From Paracoxiella cheracis (GTDB lineage: Bacteria > Pseudomonadota > Gammaproteobacteria > Coxiellales > Coxiellaceae): a stretch of DNA of 64,000 nt. A program made the position numbers and the translations under genes. Of this stretch, positions 26,955-35,876 are shown one piece after another. How positions within the stretch are numbered: position 1 is the stretch's first letter; every line of letters begins with the position of its first letter. The notes under the pieces were generated by a model that searched no databases, was not told the origin of the DNA, and worked only from the letters and a program-made list of their open reading frames with translations. Location of the stretch: positions 682,001-746,000 of the forward strand of contig NZ_CP186485.1 in assembly GCF_049348705.1 (NCBI RefSeq), given 5' to 3'.

Positions 26955-27698
26955 ATGCAAACTAAAACTAAACAGCGAGTCATTGGAGGGATTGTTCTTT
27001 TAGCAGTTGTGGCAATATTCCTGCCTTTGCTATTTCACAACTCGCGACCTTCTGCGGACCTCAAACTATCGACAAATGTACCTCTGGCACCGGCTAAACC
27101 GGAAGTTCAACTGCAATTGCCAGCGATCAGCAGTCCAAAGCCTATATCCACGAGTGTGAATATCGCTCAAGCAGGCGATGCACAGCCACAATCCTCTGAA
27201 GCGGTAGCTCAGGAAACGCCGGCGGTTTCACAGCGAATCTTAAATACAACACCAGCGCCGGCAGTCACGCCGAAAGTCGCTGACCATGTTGTGAAATTGC
27301 ATGACAACGCAACGACCAAACCGGCAATAAAGCCTGCCGAAGAACCAGCACCAAAACATAACCCTAAAACCTCAGCAAAACAAACAGTAAAAAAACCAGT
27401 AGTCAGTGCTAAAAAGACTGCAGCAAAGCCGGTTGAACCCGTGTTAAAGTCCTCCGTGCCTGAGGCGTGGGTGATACAAGTGGCGAGCTTTTCTAATTCT
27501 GCAAACGCAAAACGGCTCGTCAAACAGTTGCGTGTAAAAGGGTTTGATGTGTACATGCGAGAAAATCAATTGAATCAGCGGACGATTACACGTGTTTTTG
27601 TAGGGCCGATCATTGATCAACATAAAGTAAAACAACTGCAACAACAGTTGAAACAACAATTTCAGCTTAAAGGCGTGATAAAAAGATATTCAGTATGA
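26955..27698 (+). CDS. SPOR-domain membrane protein (DedD-like)
   Basis: A 247-residue protein with an N-terminal membrane helix (RVIGGIVLLAVVAIFLPLLF), a long proline/alanine/lysine-rich linker, and a C-terminal SPOR domain from about residue 170 (WVIQVASFSNSANAKRLVKQLRVKGF..VFVGPIIDQHKV). SPOR domains bind denuded glycan at the division site. In E. coli dedD lies between folC and cvpA, the same position as here, so DedD is the best match. Its stop overlaps the cvpA start by four bases. AGGGAGGGGG precedes the ATG. Confidence 0.9.
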   Translation: MQTKTKQRVIGGIVLLAVVAIFLPLLFHNSRPSADLKLSTNVPLAPAKPEVQLQLPAISSPKPISTSVNIAQAGDAQPQSSEAVAQETPAVSQRILNTTPAPAVTPKVADHVVKLHDNATTKPAIKPAEEPAPKHNPKTSAKQTVKKPVVSAKKTAAKPVEPVLKSSVPEAWVIQVASFSNSANAKRLVKQLRVKGFDVYMRENQLNQRTITRVFVGPIIDQHKVKQLQQQLKQQFQLKGVIKRYSV

Positions 27699-28240
27699 TA
27701 AACCCAGCAGCGCATAGTTTAAATTGGGTCGATTACTCCATCATAGGTGTTATTGCATTTTCTACGATTATTAGTTTCTTTCGAGGTTTTTCGCGAGAAG
27801 CCGTGTCCTTGGTCATTTGGGTAGTCGGTATTCTTATCGCGTTGAAATTTGCAGAACCTGCTTCGATTTTACTTAAATCTTGGATTGCATCGCCCTCATT
27901 GCGATATGTGATTGCCTTTGCGGCACTCTTTTTAATAATTTTCATTGTGGGCATATTCGTTAACGCAATTATTCATGCCTTTGTAAAAAATACGGGATTG
28001 GGCGTGACGGATCGTATACTGGGTATTATTTTCGGAGTGGCGCGTGGCTTGTTCATCGTTGCTGTTTTGTTAATGTTTGTGAGTGTGGGTAAAATTAAAG
28101 ACGGTACTTATCTCGCGCAATCTCGAATCGCACCGGAATTTAAACCGATGGTTGTTTGGCTCAACAGTTTTTTGCCTCTGCAAATGAAGCAGTTTTCACA
28201 ATGGGTCATGAACGAAAACGAAGATAGTGAGGCTAATTAA
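27695..28240 (+). CDS. cvpA: CvpA family membrane protein
   Basis: A 181-residue inner-membrane protein with four hydrophobic segments (IIGVIAFSTIISFFRGFSREAV, VIWVVGILIALKF, YVIAFAALFLIIFIVGIFVNAII, ILGIIFGVARGLFIVAVLLMF). The FRGFSRE and GVARG motifs are typical of the CvpA/colicin V production family, needed for envelope homeostasis. It overlaps the SPOR gene by four bases and precedes purF by three, the order seen in E. coli (cvpA-purF). Confidence 0.93.
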   Translation: MINPAAHSLNWVDYSIIGVIAFSTIISFFRGFSREAVSLVIWVVGILIALKFAEPASILLKSWIASPSLRYVIAFAALFLIIFIVGIFVNAIIHAFVKNTGLGVTDRILGIIFGVARGLFIVAVLLMFVSVGKIKDGTYLAQSRIAPEFKPMVVWLNSFLPLQMKQFSQWVMNENEDSEAN

Positions 28241-28243
28241 ACG

Positions 28244-29773
28244 ATGTGTGGCATTGTTGGAATTATTGCAAACCGGCGTGTGAATCAAGATATTTATGAT
28301 GCGCTCACGATCGTACAGCATCGCGGCCAAGATGCTGCTGGTATGATGACGAGCGATGGCGATCGAATCTTTTTACGCAAATCAAACGGCTTAGTTCGCG
28401 ATGCGATACGCGAGCCGCACATGTTACAGCTGCGCGGTAACATGGGCATTGGGCATGTGCGTTATCCCACGGCGGGCTCGGAGAGCCCTGGTGAGTCCCA
28501 GCCATTTTATGTCAATTCACCCTATGGATTGAGTTTAGTTCATAACGGTAATTTAACCAATGTAGTCGAGCTGAAAAAAGATTTAGTTCGCGCAGACCTC
28601 CGCCATTTGAATACCAGTTCAGATTCAGAAGTGTTATTAAATGTCGTTGCGCACGAGTTACAGCGTGCAGGTGGAACAACACTCACGCCTAAAGAGTTAT
28701 TTAAAGCGATGAGTAAAGTATATTCGCGTGTTCAAGGTGCATTTGCAGCGGTGATGATGATTAATGGATATGGCATTGTGGGATTTCGTGATCCGAATGC
28801 GATTCGTCCTCTCGTGTATGGTAAGCGTGAAAATGAGCACGGCATCGAATTCATGTTGGCGTCGGAAAGTATTGCCTTGGATGTGTTGGGTTTTGAGCTG
28901 GTTGGGGATGTCGGTCCGGGTGAAGTGATTTATTTCGATCGCGAGGGTAATGTTCACAAGCAGCAATGCGCGAAGAAAGTTCGTCGGTGTCCGTGTATTT
29001 TTGAATATATTTATTTGGCTCGCGCAGATTCAATCATCGATAATATTCCGCTGTATCAAGCGCGTCTTGGCATGGGTCGCAGTTTAGCAAAGAAAATTTT
29101 ACGCGATCATCCGAATCACGATATTGATATTGTCATCCCAATTCCCGATACCAGTCGCACCTCGGCTTTGGCATTGTCACAAGAATTAGGTGTGCCTTAT
29201 TCCGAAGGGTTTGTGAAAAATCGTTACATCGGTCGCACGTTTATTATGCCTGGTCAAGCGATGCGTCGCAGTTCGGTGCGCATGAAATTAAATGCGATTA
29301 AGCAAGAGTTTTCAGGAAAAAACGTGTTGTTGGTCGATGACTCCATTGTGCGTGGGACGACATCACAGAAAATTATTCAAATGGCGCGCGATGTTGGTGC
29401 AAAAAAAGTATATTTTGCATCGGCTGCACCTGAAGTGCGTTATCCCAATGTTTACGGGATTGATATGCCAAATGCCAAAGAATTAATTGCGCATGATAAA
29501 TCGGCTGAAGATGTGGCGCGAATAATCGGTGCGGATTGGTTAATCTATCAAGATTTGAAAGACATTTATCAAGCCGTGAATGATGCTGCGCTTGATGAGG
29601 TCTCAAAGATTGAACGTTTTGAAGATTCGGTATTCACGGGTGATTATATCGCGGGAAATGTCACCGATGAGTATTTAGCGGAGCTAGCAAAACTGCGAAG
29701 TGATACCGCCAAAGAAGCGTTTCGTAGTTTGGGTGGCAATAATCAATTGAATGACTTGACGGAAGGAGATTGA
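28244..29773 (+). CDS. purF: Amidophosphoribosyltransferase
   Basis: PurF transfers ammonia from glutamine to PRPP, the first step of purine synthesis. The mature N-terminus CGIVGII holds the nucleophilic cysteine; VQHRGQDAAGM, GHVRYPTAGS and HNGNLTN complete the glutaminase site. The phosphoribosyltransferase part has VIPIPDTSRTSALAL and the PRPP loop VLLVDDSIVRGTTS. At 509 residues it is normal. It lies three bases after cvpA, so co-transcribed. AraC-like or PurR operators were not seen. Confidence 0.97.
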   Translation: MCGIVGIIANRRVNQDIYDALTIVQHRGQDAAGMMTSDGDRIFLRKSNGLVRDAIREPHMLQLRGNMGIGHVRYPTAGSESPGESQPFYVNSPYGLSLVHNGNLTNVVELKKDLVRADLRHLNTSSDSEVLLNVVAHELQRAGGTTLTPKELFKAMSKVYSRVQGAFAAVMMINGYGIVGFRDPNAIRPLVYGKRENEHGIEFMLASESIALDVLGFELVGDVGPGEVIYFDREGNVHKQQCAKKVRRCPCIFEYIYLARADSIIDNIPLYQARLGMGRSLAKKILRDHPNHDIDIVIPIPDTSRTSALALSQELGVPYSEGFVKNRYIGRTFIMPGQAMRRSSVRMKLNAIKQEFSGKNVLLVDDSIVRGTTSQKIIQMARDVGAKKVYFASAAPEVRYPNVYGIDMPNAKELIAHDKSAEDVARIIGADWLIYQDLKDIYQAVNDAALDEVSKIERFEDSVFTGDYIAGNVTDEYLAELAKLRSDTAKEAFRSLGGNNQLNDLTEGD

Positions 29774-29777
29774 TTCA

Positions 29778-30215
29778 ATGACAAAAACATGGATATTAGT
29801 AGCTAATGCGAGCAAAGCCAAAATATTTTCAGTCAATAAACTCAAATTTTTAACCGGCAAAGAAAAGCTAGAGTCGGTACAAGAATTCACGCATCCAGCG
29901 AGTCGTAAAAAAGACGTTGATATTGCTTCTGATAAATTGGGACATTATAAAGAAGGTAGTTTTGTAGAGCCGACTGACCCCAAAAAATATGAAGCCGAAA
30001 GTTTTGCACGTGAGATAGTGAGCACCCTAGAAGCCGCACGAGTGGCGAATGAATTCGATGAATTAATTCTCGTGGTTCCAGCACAATTTCGTGGCATGAT
30101 GAATAAACATTTACGCTCACCCTTAGAGCAAGTCATTTCCAAAGTGATCGAAAAAGACTATACAAAAGATGGTGAAAAGGTTTTGGAGAAGCATCTGCTC
30201 AAACAGATTGGCTAG
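29778..30215 (+). CDS. Host attachment family protein
   Basis: A 145-residue cytoplasmic-looking protein with TWILVANASKAKIFSV at the start, a middle SFAREIVSTLEAARVANEFDELILVVPAQFRGMMNKHL, and a charged C-terminus. This matches the family annotated as required for attachment to host cells, which has an eRF1/baeRF-like fold (strand VANAS-KAKIF then LILVVPAQFRG). The biochemical function is unknown. It follows purF by four bases with GGAGATTG near its start, so it is probably read from the same message. Confidence 0.75.
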   Translation: MTKTWILVANASKAKIFSVNKLKFLTGKEKLESVQEFTHPASRKKDVDIASDKLGHYKEGSFVEPTDPKKYEAESFAREIVSTLEAARVANEFDELILVVPAQFRGMMNKHLRSPLEQVISKVIEKDYTKDGEKVLEKHLLKQIG

Positions 30216-30242
30216 CGAATTATTAGCAGACGCATACACACT

Positions 30243-31211
30243 ATGACGAAGAATCGATTAATTTCGATTGCCCCGATGATGGCCTACAGTGACCGCCATT
30301 TTCGTATGTTAATGCGTCTGTTAAGTAAGCACGCATTATTATATACCGAGATGGTGACGACGGCAGAATTATTGCGAAATAAACGTTCTCGTGCGTTGCA
30401 CTATAATGCTGAAGAACATCCACTAGCACTGCAATTAGGTGGTTCAAGTCCGCAAGAACTTGCTCAATGCGCTCGCATGGGTGAGGAGTGGGGCTATGAT
30501 GAAATCAATTTGAATGTTGGTTGCCCGAGTGATCGGGTTAACTCAGGGCAGTTCGGTGCTTGTTTAATGAAGCAACCTACATTGGTGGCAGATTGTATTA
30601 GCGCAATGAACGATGCCGTCAATATTCCTGTCACAATAAAAACGCGTATCGGTGTCGATGACAGGGATGATTACGAGAGCCTCCATCATTTTGTTCAAGT
30701 CAATGCACAAGCAGGCTGTCGTGTTTTTATTATTCATGCGCGTAAAGCTTGGTTGCAGGGTTTGAGTCCGAAAGAAAATCGGACTGTTCCGCCTCTGCGG
30801 TATGAAACCGTTTATCGTTTGAAAAAAGCATTTCCTGATTTATCGGTGGTGATTAATGGCGGTATTAAAACAACTGTGCATGTTAAGGCGCATTTGAGTC
30901 ATGTCGATGGGCTGATGGTTGGTCGGGAAGCGTATCATTCACCATTATTTATTGCTGAATTGGATCGGGTGCTGTATCCACACGCATCTTCCGATGAATT
31001 TAGTGTGAAGAATGTACTCCTGCAATATTTGCCTTACGTTGCAAAACAGTTATCAAACGGTGTGAAACTGCATCGCATTACGCGCCACTTACTCGGACTT
31101 TGTCATGGTAAACCAGGCGCCAGACAATGGCGTCGATATCTAACGGAAGAAACCCGCAATCATCAAGATGAAATCGGCGTGCTTGAGACAGCGATTAATC
31201 TTCTTTCTTAG
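30243..31211 (+). CDS. dusA: tRNA-dihydrouridine synthase A
   Basis: DusA reduces uridines 20 and 20a in the tRNA D-loop using FMN and NADPH. The 322-residue TIM barrel starts ISIAPMMAYSDRHFRMLMRLLS, has LQLGGSSPQELAQCA, INLNVGCPSDRVNSGQFGACLM (catalytic Cys region), VTIKTRIGVDDRDDY, IHARKAWLQGLSPKENRTVPPLRYE (a DusA-specific stretch), and VINGGIKT with LMVGREAYHSP. Full length. The 3' end overlaps the convergent rpmE by 17 bases. Confidence 0.95.
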   Translation: MTKNRLISIAPMMAYSDRHFRMLMRLLSKHALLYTEMVTTAELLRNKRSRALHYNAEEHPLALQLGGSSPQELAQCARMGEEWGYDEINLNVGCPSDRVNSGQFGACLMKQPTLVADCISAMNDAVNIPVTIKTRIGVDDRDDYESLHHFVQVNAQAGCRVFIIHARKAWLQGLSPKENRTVPPLRYETVYRLKKAFPDLSVVINGGIKTTVHVKAHLSHVDGLMVGREAYHSPLFIAELDRVLYPHASSDEFSVKNVLLQYLPYVAKQLSNGVKLHRITRHLLGLCHGKPGARQWRRYLTEETRNHQDEIGVLETAINLLS

Positions 31212-31434
31212 CTTGCTCAGTATTCGTAGCGCGGTGTTTCTTGTATTTCTTATTAAAGCGCTCTACCCGACCGGCCGTATCCACGATCTTTTGTTGACCC
31301 GTATAGAAGGGATGGCAATTGGAGCAGATTTCGAGGTGCAAGTCTCTGCCCGCCGTTGAACGGGTGGTAAAGGTGTTCCCGCAGCTACAAACGACCTTGA
31401 TTTCGTCATATTTGGGATGGATCTCTTTTTGCAT
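31195..31434 (-). CDS. rpmE: 50S ribosomal protein L31
   Basis: A 79-residue ribosomal protein: IHPKYDEIKVVCSCGNTFTTRST..LHLEICSNCHPFYTGQQKIVDTAGRVERFNKKY. The four cysteines (C16, C18, C37, C40) form the zinc site of the C+ type L31. It has a short lysine/glutamate tail beyond the core. It converges on dusA with a 17-base overlap of coding sequence. A perfect palindrome lies between its start and the divergent MFS gene. Confidence 0.96.
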   Translation of the reverse strand: MQKEIHPKYDEIKVVCSCGNTFTTRSTAGRDLHLEICSNCHPFYTGQQKIVDTAGRVERFNKKYKKHRATNTEQAKKED

Positions 31435-31513
31435 ATCTGTTCTCCAAGTTTAGGCGAGAGACTATAGCTCAAAATCGGCCCCAAATGCAAGTCGAGCCCC
31501 CATCCCCATAGCG

Positions 31514-31535
31514 GGTTTGAGCCCTGGCTCAAACC
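31514..31535. promoter_or_regulatory. Perfect 10-bp palindrome, possible operator
   Basis: GGTTTGAGCC and GGCTCAAACC, separated by CT, form an exact inverted repeat about 40 bases before the MFS start and 80 bases before the divergent rpmE start. The loop is too short for a good RNA hairpin, so binding by a dimeric regulator is the simpler reading. No regulator gene is adjacent. Confidence 0.5.
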
Positions 31536-31575
31536 TGGTAGTATTGTTATCACTCTTAATGTAAGGGGTACTGAT

Positions 31576-32883
31576 ATGGAAGGTCAGTTTAAAATCAGGC
31601 GTCCGCGCTATCTGCCTTGGTTCATTTGTGGGATTGCGGGGCTTTTTTACTATTATGAGTACTTTCTGCGCATCGTTCCGAGTGTGATGGCTCAGCAGGT
31701 GATCTATGCTTATCACCTGAATGCAGTTACTTTTAGTGTGTTAGTGGGAAGTTTTTATTTTATCTATATACCGATGCAGCTAATCATCGGTGTCTTTTTT
31801 GATCGCTTCAAACCGCGCAGGCTCCTAACGTTTGCACTGATCATTTGTTCCTTGGGGTGTCTGTTTTTTGCCAATGGAGATTGTTTATGGTTAGCGTGCC
31901 TGGGTCGATTATTGATTGGCTTTGGCTCCGCGTTTTTTTTTGTAGGCATTTGTAAATTGGCGACTTTGTGGTTGCCGCTCGATCGATTTGCCCTCGTTGC
32001 AGGGATCGCTACTTCAATAGGCATGTTTGGCGGTTTAACCGGCGACAATTTATTGTCGAGGCTCATGGAGAGAGCAGGTTGGCGGCTAACCAATTATTTT
32101 GTGGGTGCTATTGGGGTTGTCCTCGCATTTATCATTTTTTTGGTGTTAAAAAATAATAAAAAGCGCTATTTCACAGTTTGCCAATCTCATTGGTTGCCTG
32201 ATCTTAAATCGGGTTATCGGGGTTTAATCGAATTAATGAAAAATCCGCAGATGTGGATCAATTGCTCTATCGGTTGCCTGCTGCTCGTGCCGCTGTCTGG
32301 ATTTGCAGAAACATGGGGTATTTCTTATTTAGTGCACGTCATTCATCTGTCAAAGTCACAGGCCGCCTCAGCGGTGTCGATGATTTTTTTAGGTTGGTTT
32401 TTGGGAGCACCTATCATCGGCTGGCTTTCAGATGTAATTAAGCAACGGCGTTTGCCTTTAACGGTTGGAGCGACTTTAGCGGCGATACTGATTTCGATTT
32501 TGATCTATGTGCCTAATGTAAGTCATGAAGCGGTTTTTTATATTTTATTTCTATTTGGTTTTTGTTCGAGCTCATCTGTCGTTGTGCTCTCAATAAGTCG
32601 AGAAATAGGTTCGAGGATATTAACGGGTACATCGGTGGCATTCACTAATATGTTGACGATGGTATCGGGTGTATCGATACCGGTCATTGGTTTTATATTG
32701 AATTTAACTTGGAGACATGATGCTGTGAGTCGAATACCGTTTGATGCATCGACCTATCAAATGGCTTTGTCGGTGTTGCCGATTAGTTTAGTAATTGCCG
32801 TATTTTTAACGTTTTATTTGCAAGATACGTATTGCAAGCCGGTTGTTAAAAACGTTAGAGAGATAAGGTCGTTCTCTAATTGA
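31576..32883 (+). CDS. Major facilitator superfamily transporter
   Basis: A 435-residue protein with about 12 membrane segments. The loop 2-3 signature is FFDRFKPRRLL (D-R-x-x-x-R-R), and the N-terminal half has FYYYEYFLRIVPSVMAQQV, common in a Legionellales-rich MFS branch (related to the phagosomal transporter type). A second loop, GWLSDVIKQRRLP, marks the duplicated half. The substrate cannot be read from the sequence. It converges on bolA with an eight-base overlap. An operator-like palindrome lies upstream. Confidence 0.85.
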   Translation: MEGQFKIRRPRYLPWFICGIAGLFYYYEYFLRIVPSVMAQQVIYAYHLNAVTFSVLVGSFYFIYIPMQLIIGVFFDRFKPRRLLTFALIICSLGCLFFANGDCLWLACLGRLLIGFGSAFFFVGICKLATLWLPLDRFALVAGIATSIGMFGGLTGDNLLSRLMERAGWRLTNYFVGAIGVVLAFIIFLVLKNNKKRYFTVCQSHWLPDLKSGYRGLIELMKNPQMWINCSIGCLLLVPLSGFAETWGISYLVHVIHLSKSQAASAVSMIFLGWFLGAPIIGWLSDVIKQRRLPLTVGATLAAILISILIYVPNVSHEAVFYILFLFGFCSSSSVVVLSISREIGSRILTGTSVAFTNMLTMVSGVSIPVIGFILNLTWRHDAVSRIPFDASTYQMALSVLPISLVIAVFLTFYLQDTYCKPVVKNVREIRSFSN

Positions 32884-33142
32884 TTATTTTAATGCGCAAT
32901 GCGTGAATGTCCGTTTTCATGAGATCGCCAAGCGCATCATAGATCATACGATGACATTGCATTGATGATTTATTCTGAAATGCCATAGCACTTATTTCGA
33001 CAGTAAAATGTCCACGACCGTCTTTTGCACCCGGATGTCCCACATGACGATGACTATCATCGGTCACGACCAAATGCTGCGGATTTAATGCGGTGGTGAG
33101 TCGTTGTTTGATCGTTTCAAGGCGTTGTTGGTTCAATGGCAT
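32876..33142 (-). CDS. BolA family protein
   Basis: An 88-residue class II KH-fold protein: RLETIKQRLTTALNPQHLVVTDDSHRHVGHPGAKDGRGHFTVEISAMAFQNKSSMQCHRMIYDALGDLM. The conserved histidine near the C-terminus and the SHRHVGH loop, which can ligate an Fe-S cluster with a monothiol glutaredoxin, are present. Acts in iron-sulfur handling or envelope gene control. First in order behind the YciI gene (three-base spacing), in a yciB-yciI-bolA minus-strand run. Confidence 0.93.
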   Translation of the reverse strand: MPLNQQRLETIKQRLTTALNPQHLVVTDDSHRHVGHPGAKDGRGHFTVEISAMAFQNKSSMQCHRMIYDALGDLMKTDIHALRIKIIN

Positions 33143-33145
33143 TAT

Positions 33146-33445
33146 TTATGGTTTTACTTTTTTAAATGGGTGAACAGTGACTCTGGCATAAACGTCGGCT
33201 GTCACATACGGATCAGCCGCGGCCCACTCTTTTGCTTCGTCTATGGTGTTAAAATCTGCAATGATGAGGGAGCCTTTGACACCTCCGACAGCAGGATTTT
33301 CACCATTTTCGTTATAAAGTGGGCCTGCAACTAATAGTCGATTTTGTTCATTTAAGGTATCTAAGCGTTGTAGGTGTGCAGGGCGGACGCTGCGGCGTCG
33401 CTCCATGCTATCTTCTCGATCTTCACAATAAATCACGTAGTACAT
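33146..33445 (-). CDS. YciI family protein
   Basis: A 99-residue protein: YYVIYCEDREDSMERRRSVRPAHLQRLDTLNEQNRLLVAGPL..SLIIADFNTIDEAKEWAAADPYVTADVYARVTVHPFKKV. This is the YciI-like fold with the conserved RPAHL histidine and the ADPY motif. The exact role is unknown in the family. It is between yciB and bolA, as in E. coli (yciB-yciA-yciI), and spaced 8 and 3 bases from them. Confidence 0.92.
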   Translation of the reverse strand: MYYVIYCEDREDSMERRRSVRPAHLQRLDTLNEQNRLLVAGPLYNENGENPAVGGVKGSLIIADFNTIDEAKEWAAADPYVTADVYARVTVHPFKKVKP

Positions 33446-33453
33446 AATGAGCC

Positions 33454-33993
33454 TTATTTATTTGAGGGTTTTTTCATATATTTGGCAATATAAAGTGATT
33501 GGCCAATAATAAAGACCAGCATTAAACCCAGTGTGCCAAATAATTTAAAATTAACCCAGGCGTTGGTGTGGTAGTGATAAACCACGTACACATTGAGAAT
33601 ACCCAACACAAAAAAGAAAATGGCCCAACTCATATTCAAACGCGGCCAAACTCTGTCAGGCAGTGAAATTTTGTCACCGAGCATGCGGTGTATCAGCGGT
33701 GTTTTCCCGAAGAAATGGCTGCCAAATAAAACGGCTGCAAAGATCCAATATACAATGGTGGGCTTCCATTTTACAAAGATGGCCTTATGGAAAATCAACG
33801 TTAAACTGCCAAGCACAATGATGAACACAAAGGTGATGAGGTGTAGTTTTTCAAAGCGTCGGTGTTTAAGCCAATACGCACCGAGTTGCAGTCCTGAGGC
33901 GGCCATTGCCACGGCTGTTGCAACATAGATACCCCAAAGCTTGTAGGCGATGAAGAAACAAATGATGGGGAAATAATCGAATAAGAATTTCAT
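33454..33993 (-). CDS. yciB: Inner membrane-spanning protein YciB (septation protein A)
   Basis: A 179-residue polytopic protein with five hydrophobic segments. MKFLFDYFPIICFFIAYKLWGIYVATAVAMA is the typical YciB start, and VWPRLNMSWAIFFFVLGILNVYVVY with WVNFKLFGTLGLMLVFIIGQSLYIAKYM the typical end. It contributes to envelope integrity and cell division. It is the first gene of the minus-strand run yciB-yciI-bolA. Confidence 0.96.
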   Translation of the reverse strand: MKFLFDYFPIICFFIAYKLWGIYVATAVAMAASGLQLGAYWLKHRRFEKLHLITFVFIIVLGSLTLIFHKAIFVKWKPTIVYWIFAAVLFGSHFFGKTPLIHRMLGDKISLPDRVWPRLNMSWAIFFFVLGILNVYVVYHYHTNAWVNFKLFGTLGLMLVFIIGQSLYIAKYMKKPSNK

Positions 33994-34082
33994 CAGTTGT
34001 GGTTCTCGGTCACTAGTAGTAAGCTCTCAAGCCAAATACTATACTATTATTCGTAGAAAATCAGCAAATTGAGGTAGTTCCC

Positions 34083-34700
34083 TTGACCACGATTTTAGCC
34101 ATTCATCCGCAAAATCCGCAGGCACGGCTGGTGGAGCAGGTTGTCGAGAGGATCAGGCGCGGAGGCGTGATCGTATATCCGACCGATTCCGATTATGCGC
34201 TGGGTTGCCAAATTGGGAATAAAAATGCAGTAGAGACGATTCGTCGGATTCGTCAGTTGGATAAGCGCCATAAGTTTACCCTGCTGTGTCGTGATCTATC
34301 CGAAATCGCGGTATATGCTCATGTTGATAATCCCGTGTTTCGTTTTTTAAAAGCACACACGCCGGGGCCTTATACGTTTATATTACCGGCAACGAAAGAA
34401 GTGCCGCGTCGTTTGGTGCATCCAAAACGTAAGACCATCGGTATTCGGATTCCACAGCATGAGATTGTAATGGCTATATTAAAAGAATTAGAAGAACCGC
34501 TCATGAATGTGACGTTGCAATTACCCGATCAAGACTACCCAATGACGGATATTGCTGAAATTGAAGACCAGCTATCCGGACGAGTCGATTTGATTATCGA
34601 TGGTGGGCCTTGTGGCGTTGAACCCACAACAATCGTCGATTTGACATCGGGTGTGCCAGAAGTGTTGCGTGAAGGAAAAGGAGACACACGTGACTTTTGA
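34083..34700 (+). CDS. L-threonylcarbamoyladenylate synthase, YciO type
   Basis: A 205-residue Sua5/YciO/YrdC-fold protein: GGVIVYPTDSDYALGCQIGNKNAVETIRRIRQLDKRHKFTLLCRDLSEI..HTPGPYTFILPATKEVPRRLVHPKRKTIGIRIP. The KRHKFTLLC and TPGPYTFIL motifs bind nucleotide and threonylcarbamate. The length and sequence favour YciO over YrdC. The start is TTG 34083, with GAGG upstream. It overlaps the downstream kinase-like gene by 11 bases. Confidence 0.88.
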   Translation: MTTILAIHPQNPQARLVEQVVERIRRGGVIVYPTDSDYALGCQIGNKNAVETIRRIRQLDKRHKFTLLCRDLSEIAVYAHVDNPVFRFLKAHTPGPYTFILPATKEVPRRLVHPKRKTIGIRIPQHEIVMAILKELEEPLMNVTLQLPDQDYPMTDIAEIEDQLSGRVDLIIDGGPCGVEPTTIVDLTSGVPEVLREGKGDTRDF

Positions 34701-35709
34701 ATTAACGCAGCCGTTGCTTGATCGAGTTTGCAAACAATTCAACTTGGGAGAAATAATTACAAAGCCGATATTCATCCCAGGCGGTAAAGTGCATCAGGTT
34801 TGGAAGTTACAGACAAAAAAGGGCGCTTATGCACTCAAGCGCTTAGCCATTAATACGTCTCCATCATTAGTTGCACTGTATCGTGAAACACAAAAAATTG
34901 CAGAGATATTTCAAAAAAATAATATTCCTGTGGTTACGGCGCTTCTTCATAAAAATGATCCCGTTTGTTTTTTAAATAATAATTATTTTATGTTATTCGA
35001 TTGGGTTCAGGGTGAAAAAATATCACCTCAACAAGCTTTGCGTGATCATGCAGGCAAAATGGGTTGGATGTTGGCGCAAATGCATCAGCTCCATTTATCG
35101 CCAACGTTGTTTGATGTGTCTGTATTGAATGAAGATTTTTATAGCCATGTGTTTTCAGAAGAGAAATGGCAAAATTTGGTGGAAAATGCGATCGCACAAA
35201 GAATAGCGTATGCAGATAAATTAAAAAATACATTGCCGCTGATATTGAAAGTTTGTCATCGCGCAGAGCAGGCGACGGAACGTTTGAAATCAAAGCGAAT
35301 TATCGCTCATCGCGATGCAAGCCCCAACAATGTGATTTGGCCAGATCATCAATCACCTATTATTATCGATTGGGAGTTGGCGGGTTTAATCCACCCCACC
35401 GTTGATCTATTGGGGGGTGCATTTGATTGGAGCGTTGTAAAATCTGAAGAGGTAAGCACCAAACGATTTAAAGCCTTCGTCAGTGCTTACCACGCGGGTG
35501 GAGGACGAGCCGAACACACGGCCGATGCTTTTGAGGCCTTGATAGGGATTTGGTTCAGTTGGATGGAGTTTAACCTGGTGCGGTTTGTCAATGCTGAGAA
35601 CTCCGTACAGCAAGAGCTTGGCGAGCGTGAGGTTATCCATACACTCATGGTGTTTCACACGGTCTACTCAGAGCAGAATAAATGGATTAAATTAGTAGAA
35701 GAGTTATAA
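34690..35709 (+). CDS. APH-type phosphotransferase, SrkA-like
   Basis: About 339 residues with a protein-kinase-like fold: PGGKVHQVWKLQTKKGAYALKRL (nucleotide loop and lysine), HRDASPNNVIW (catalytic HRD-x-x-x-N) and IIDWELAG (metal-binding DWE). E. coli SrkA and homoserine kinase II are related. The start GTG 34690 lies inside the yciO end, indicating coupling; the open frame runs upstream to 34651 but overlaps further. The substrate is uncertain. An intact, complete kinase core is seen. Confidence 0.75.
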   Translation: MTFELTQPLLDRVCKQFNLGEIITKPIFIPGGKVHQVWKLQTKKGAYALKRLAINTSPSLVALYRETQKIAEIFQKNNIPVVTALLHKNDPVCFLNNNYFMLFDWVQGEKISPQQALRDHAGKMGWMLAQMHQLHLSPTLFDVSVLNEDFYSHVFSEEKWQNLVENAIAQRIAYADKLKNTLPLILKVCHRAEQATERLKSKRIIAHRDASPNNVIWPDHQSPIIIDWELAGLIHPTVDLLGGAFDWSVVKSEEVSTKRFKAFVSAYHAGGGRAEHTADAFEALIGIWFSWMEFNLVRFVNAENSVQQELGEREVIHTLMVFHTVYSEQNKWIKLVEEL

Positions 35710-35781
35710 TTCACATCGTTCATGAATCGATCATCTCAGATGGCATCTCCTAGCCACTTAAGGTATTATTCTTCAGGGCCC

Positions 35782-35807
35782 TTCTCGTATTGGCAAGCAA
35801 TTGAAAT
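35782..35807. repeat. 26-bp dispersed repeat, second copy
   Basis: Identical to 17565-17590. It lies in the 167-base gap before scpA, with no other feature visible there beyond a possible promoter. Confidence 0.7.
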
Positions 35808-35876
35808 GTTATTTGATGAGCGAAAATAGATCTCTGGAGGCGCTCGTAATAGAATTTTAACAAGCGGCAATAAAAC

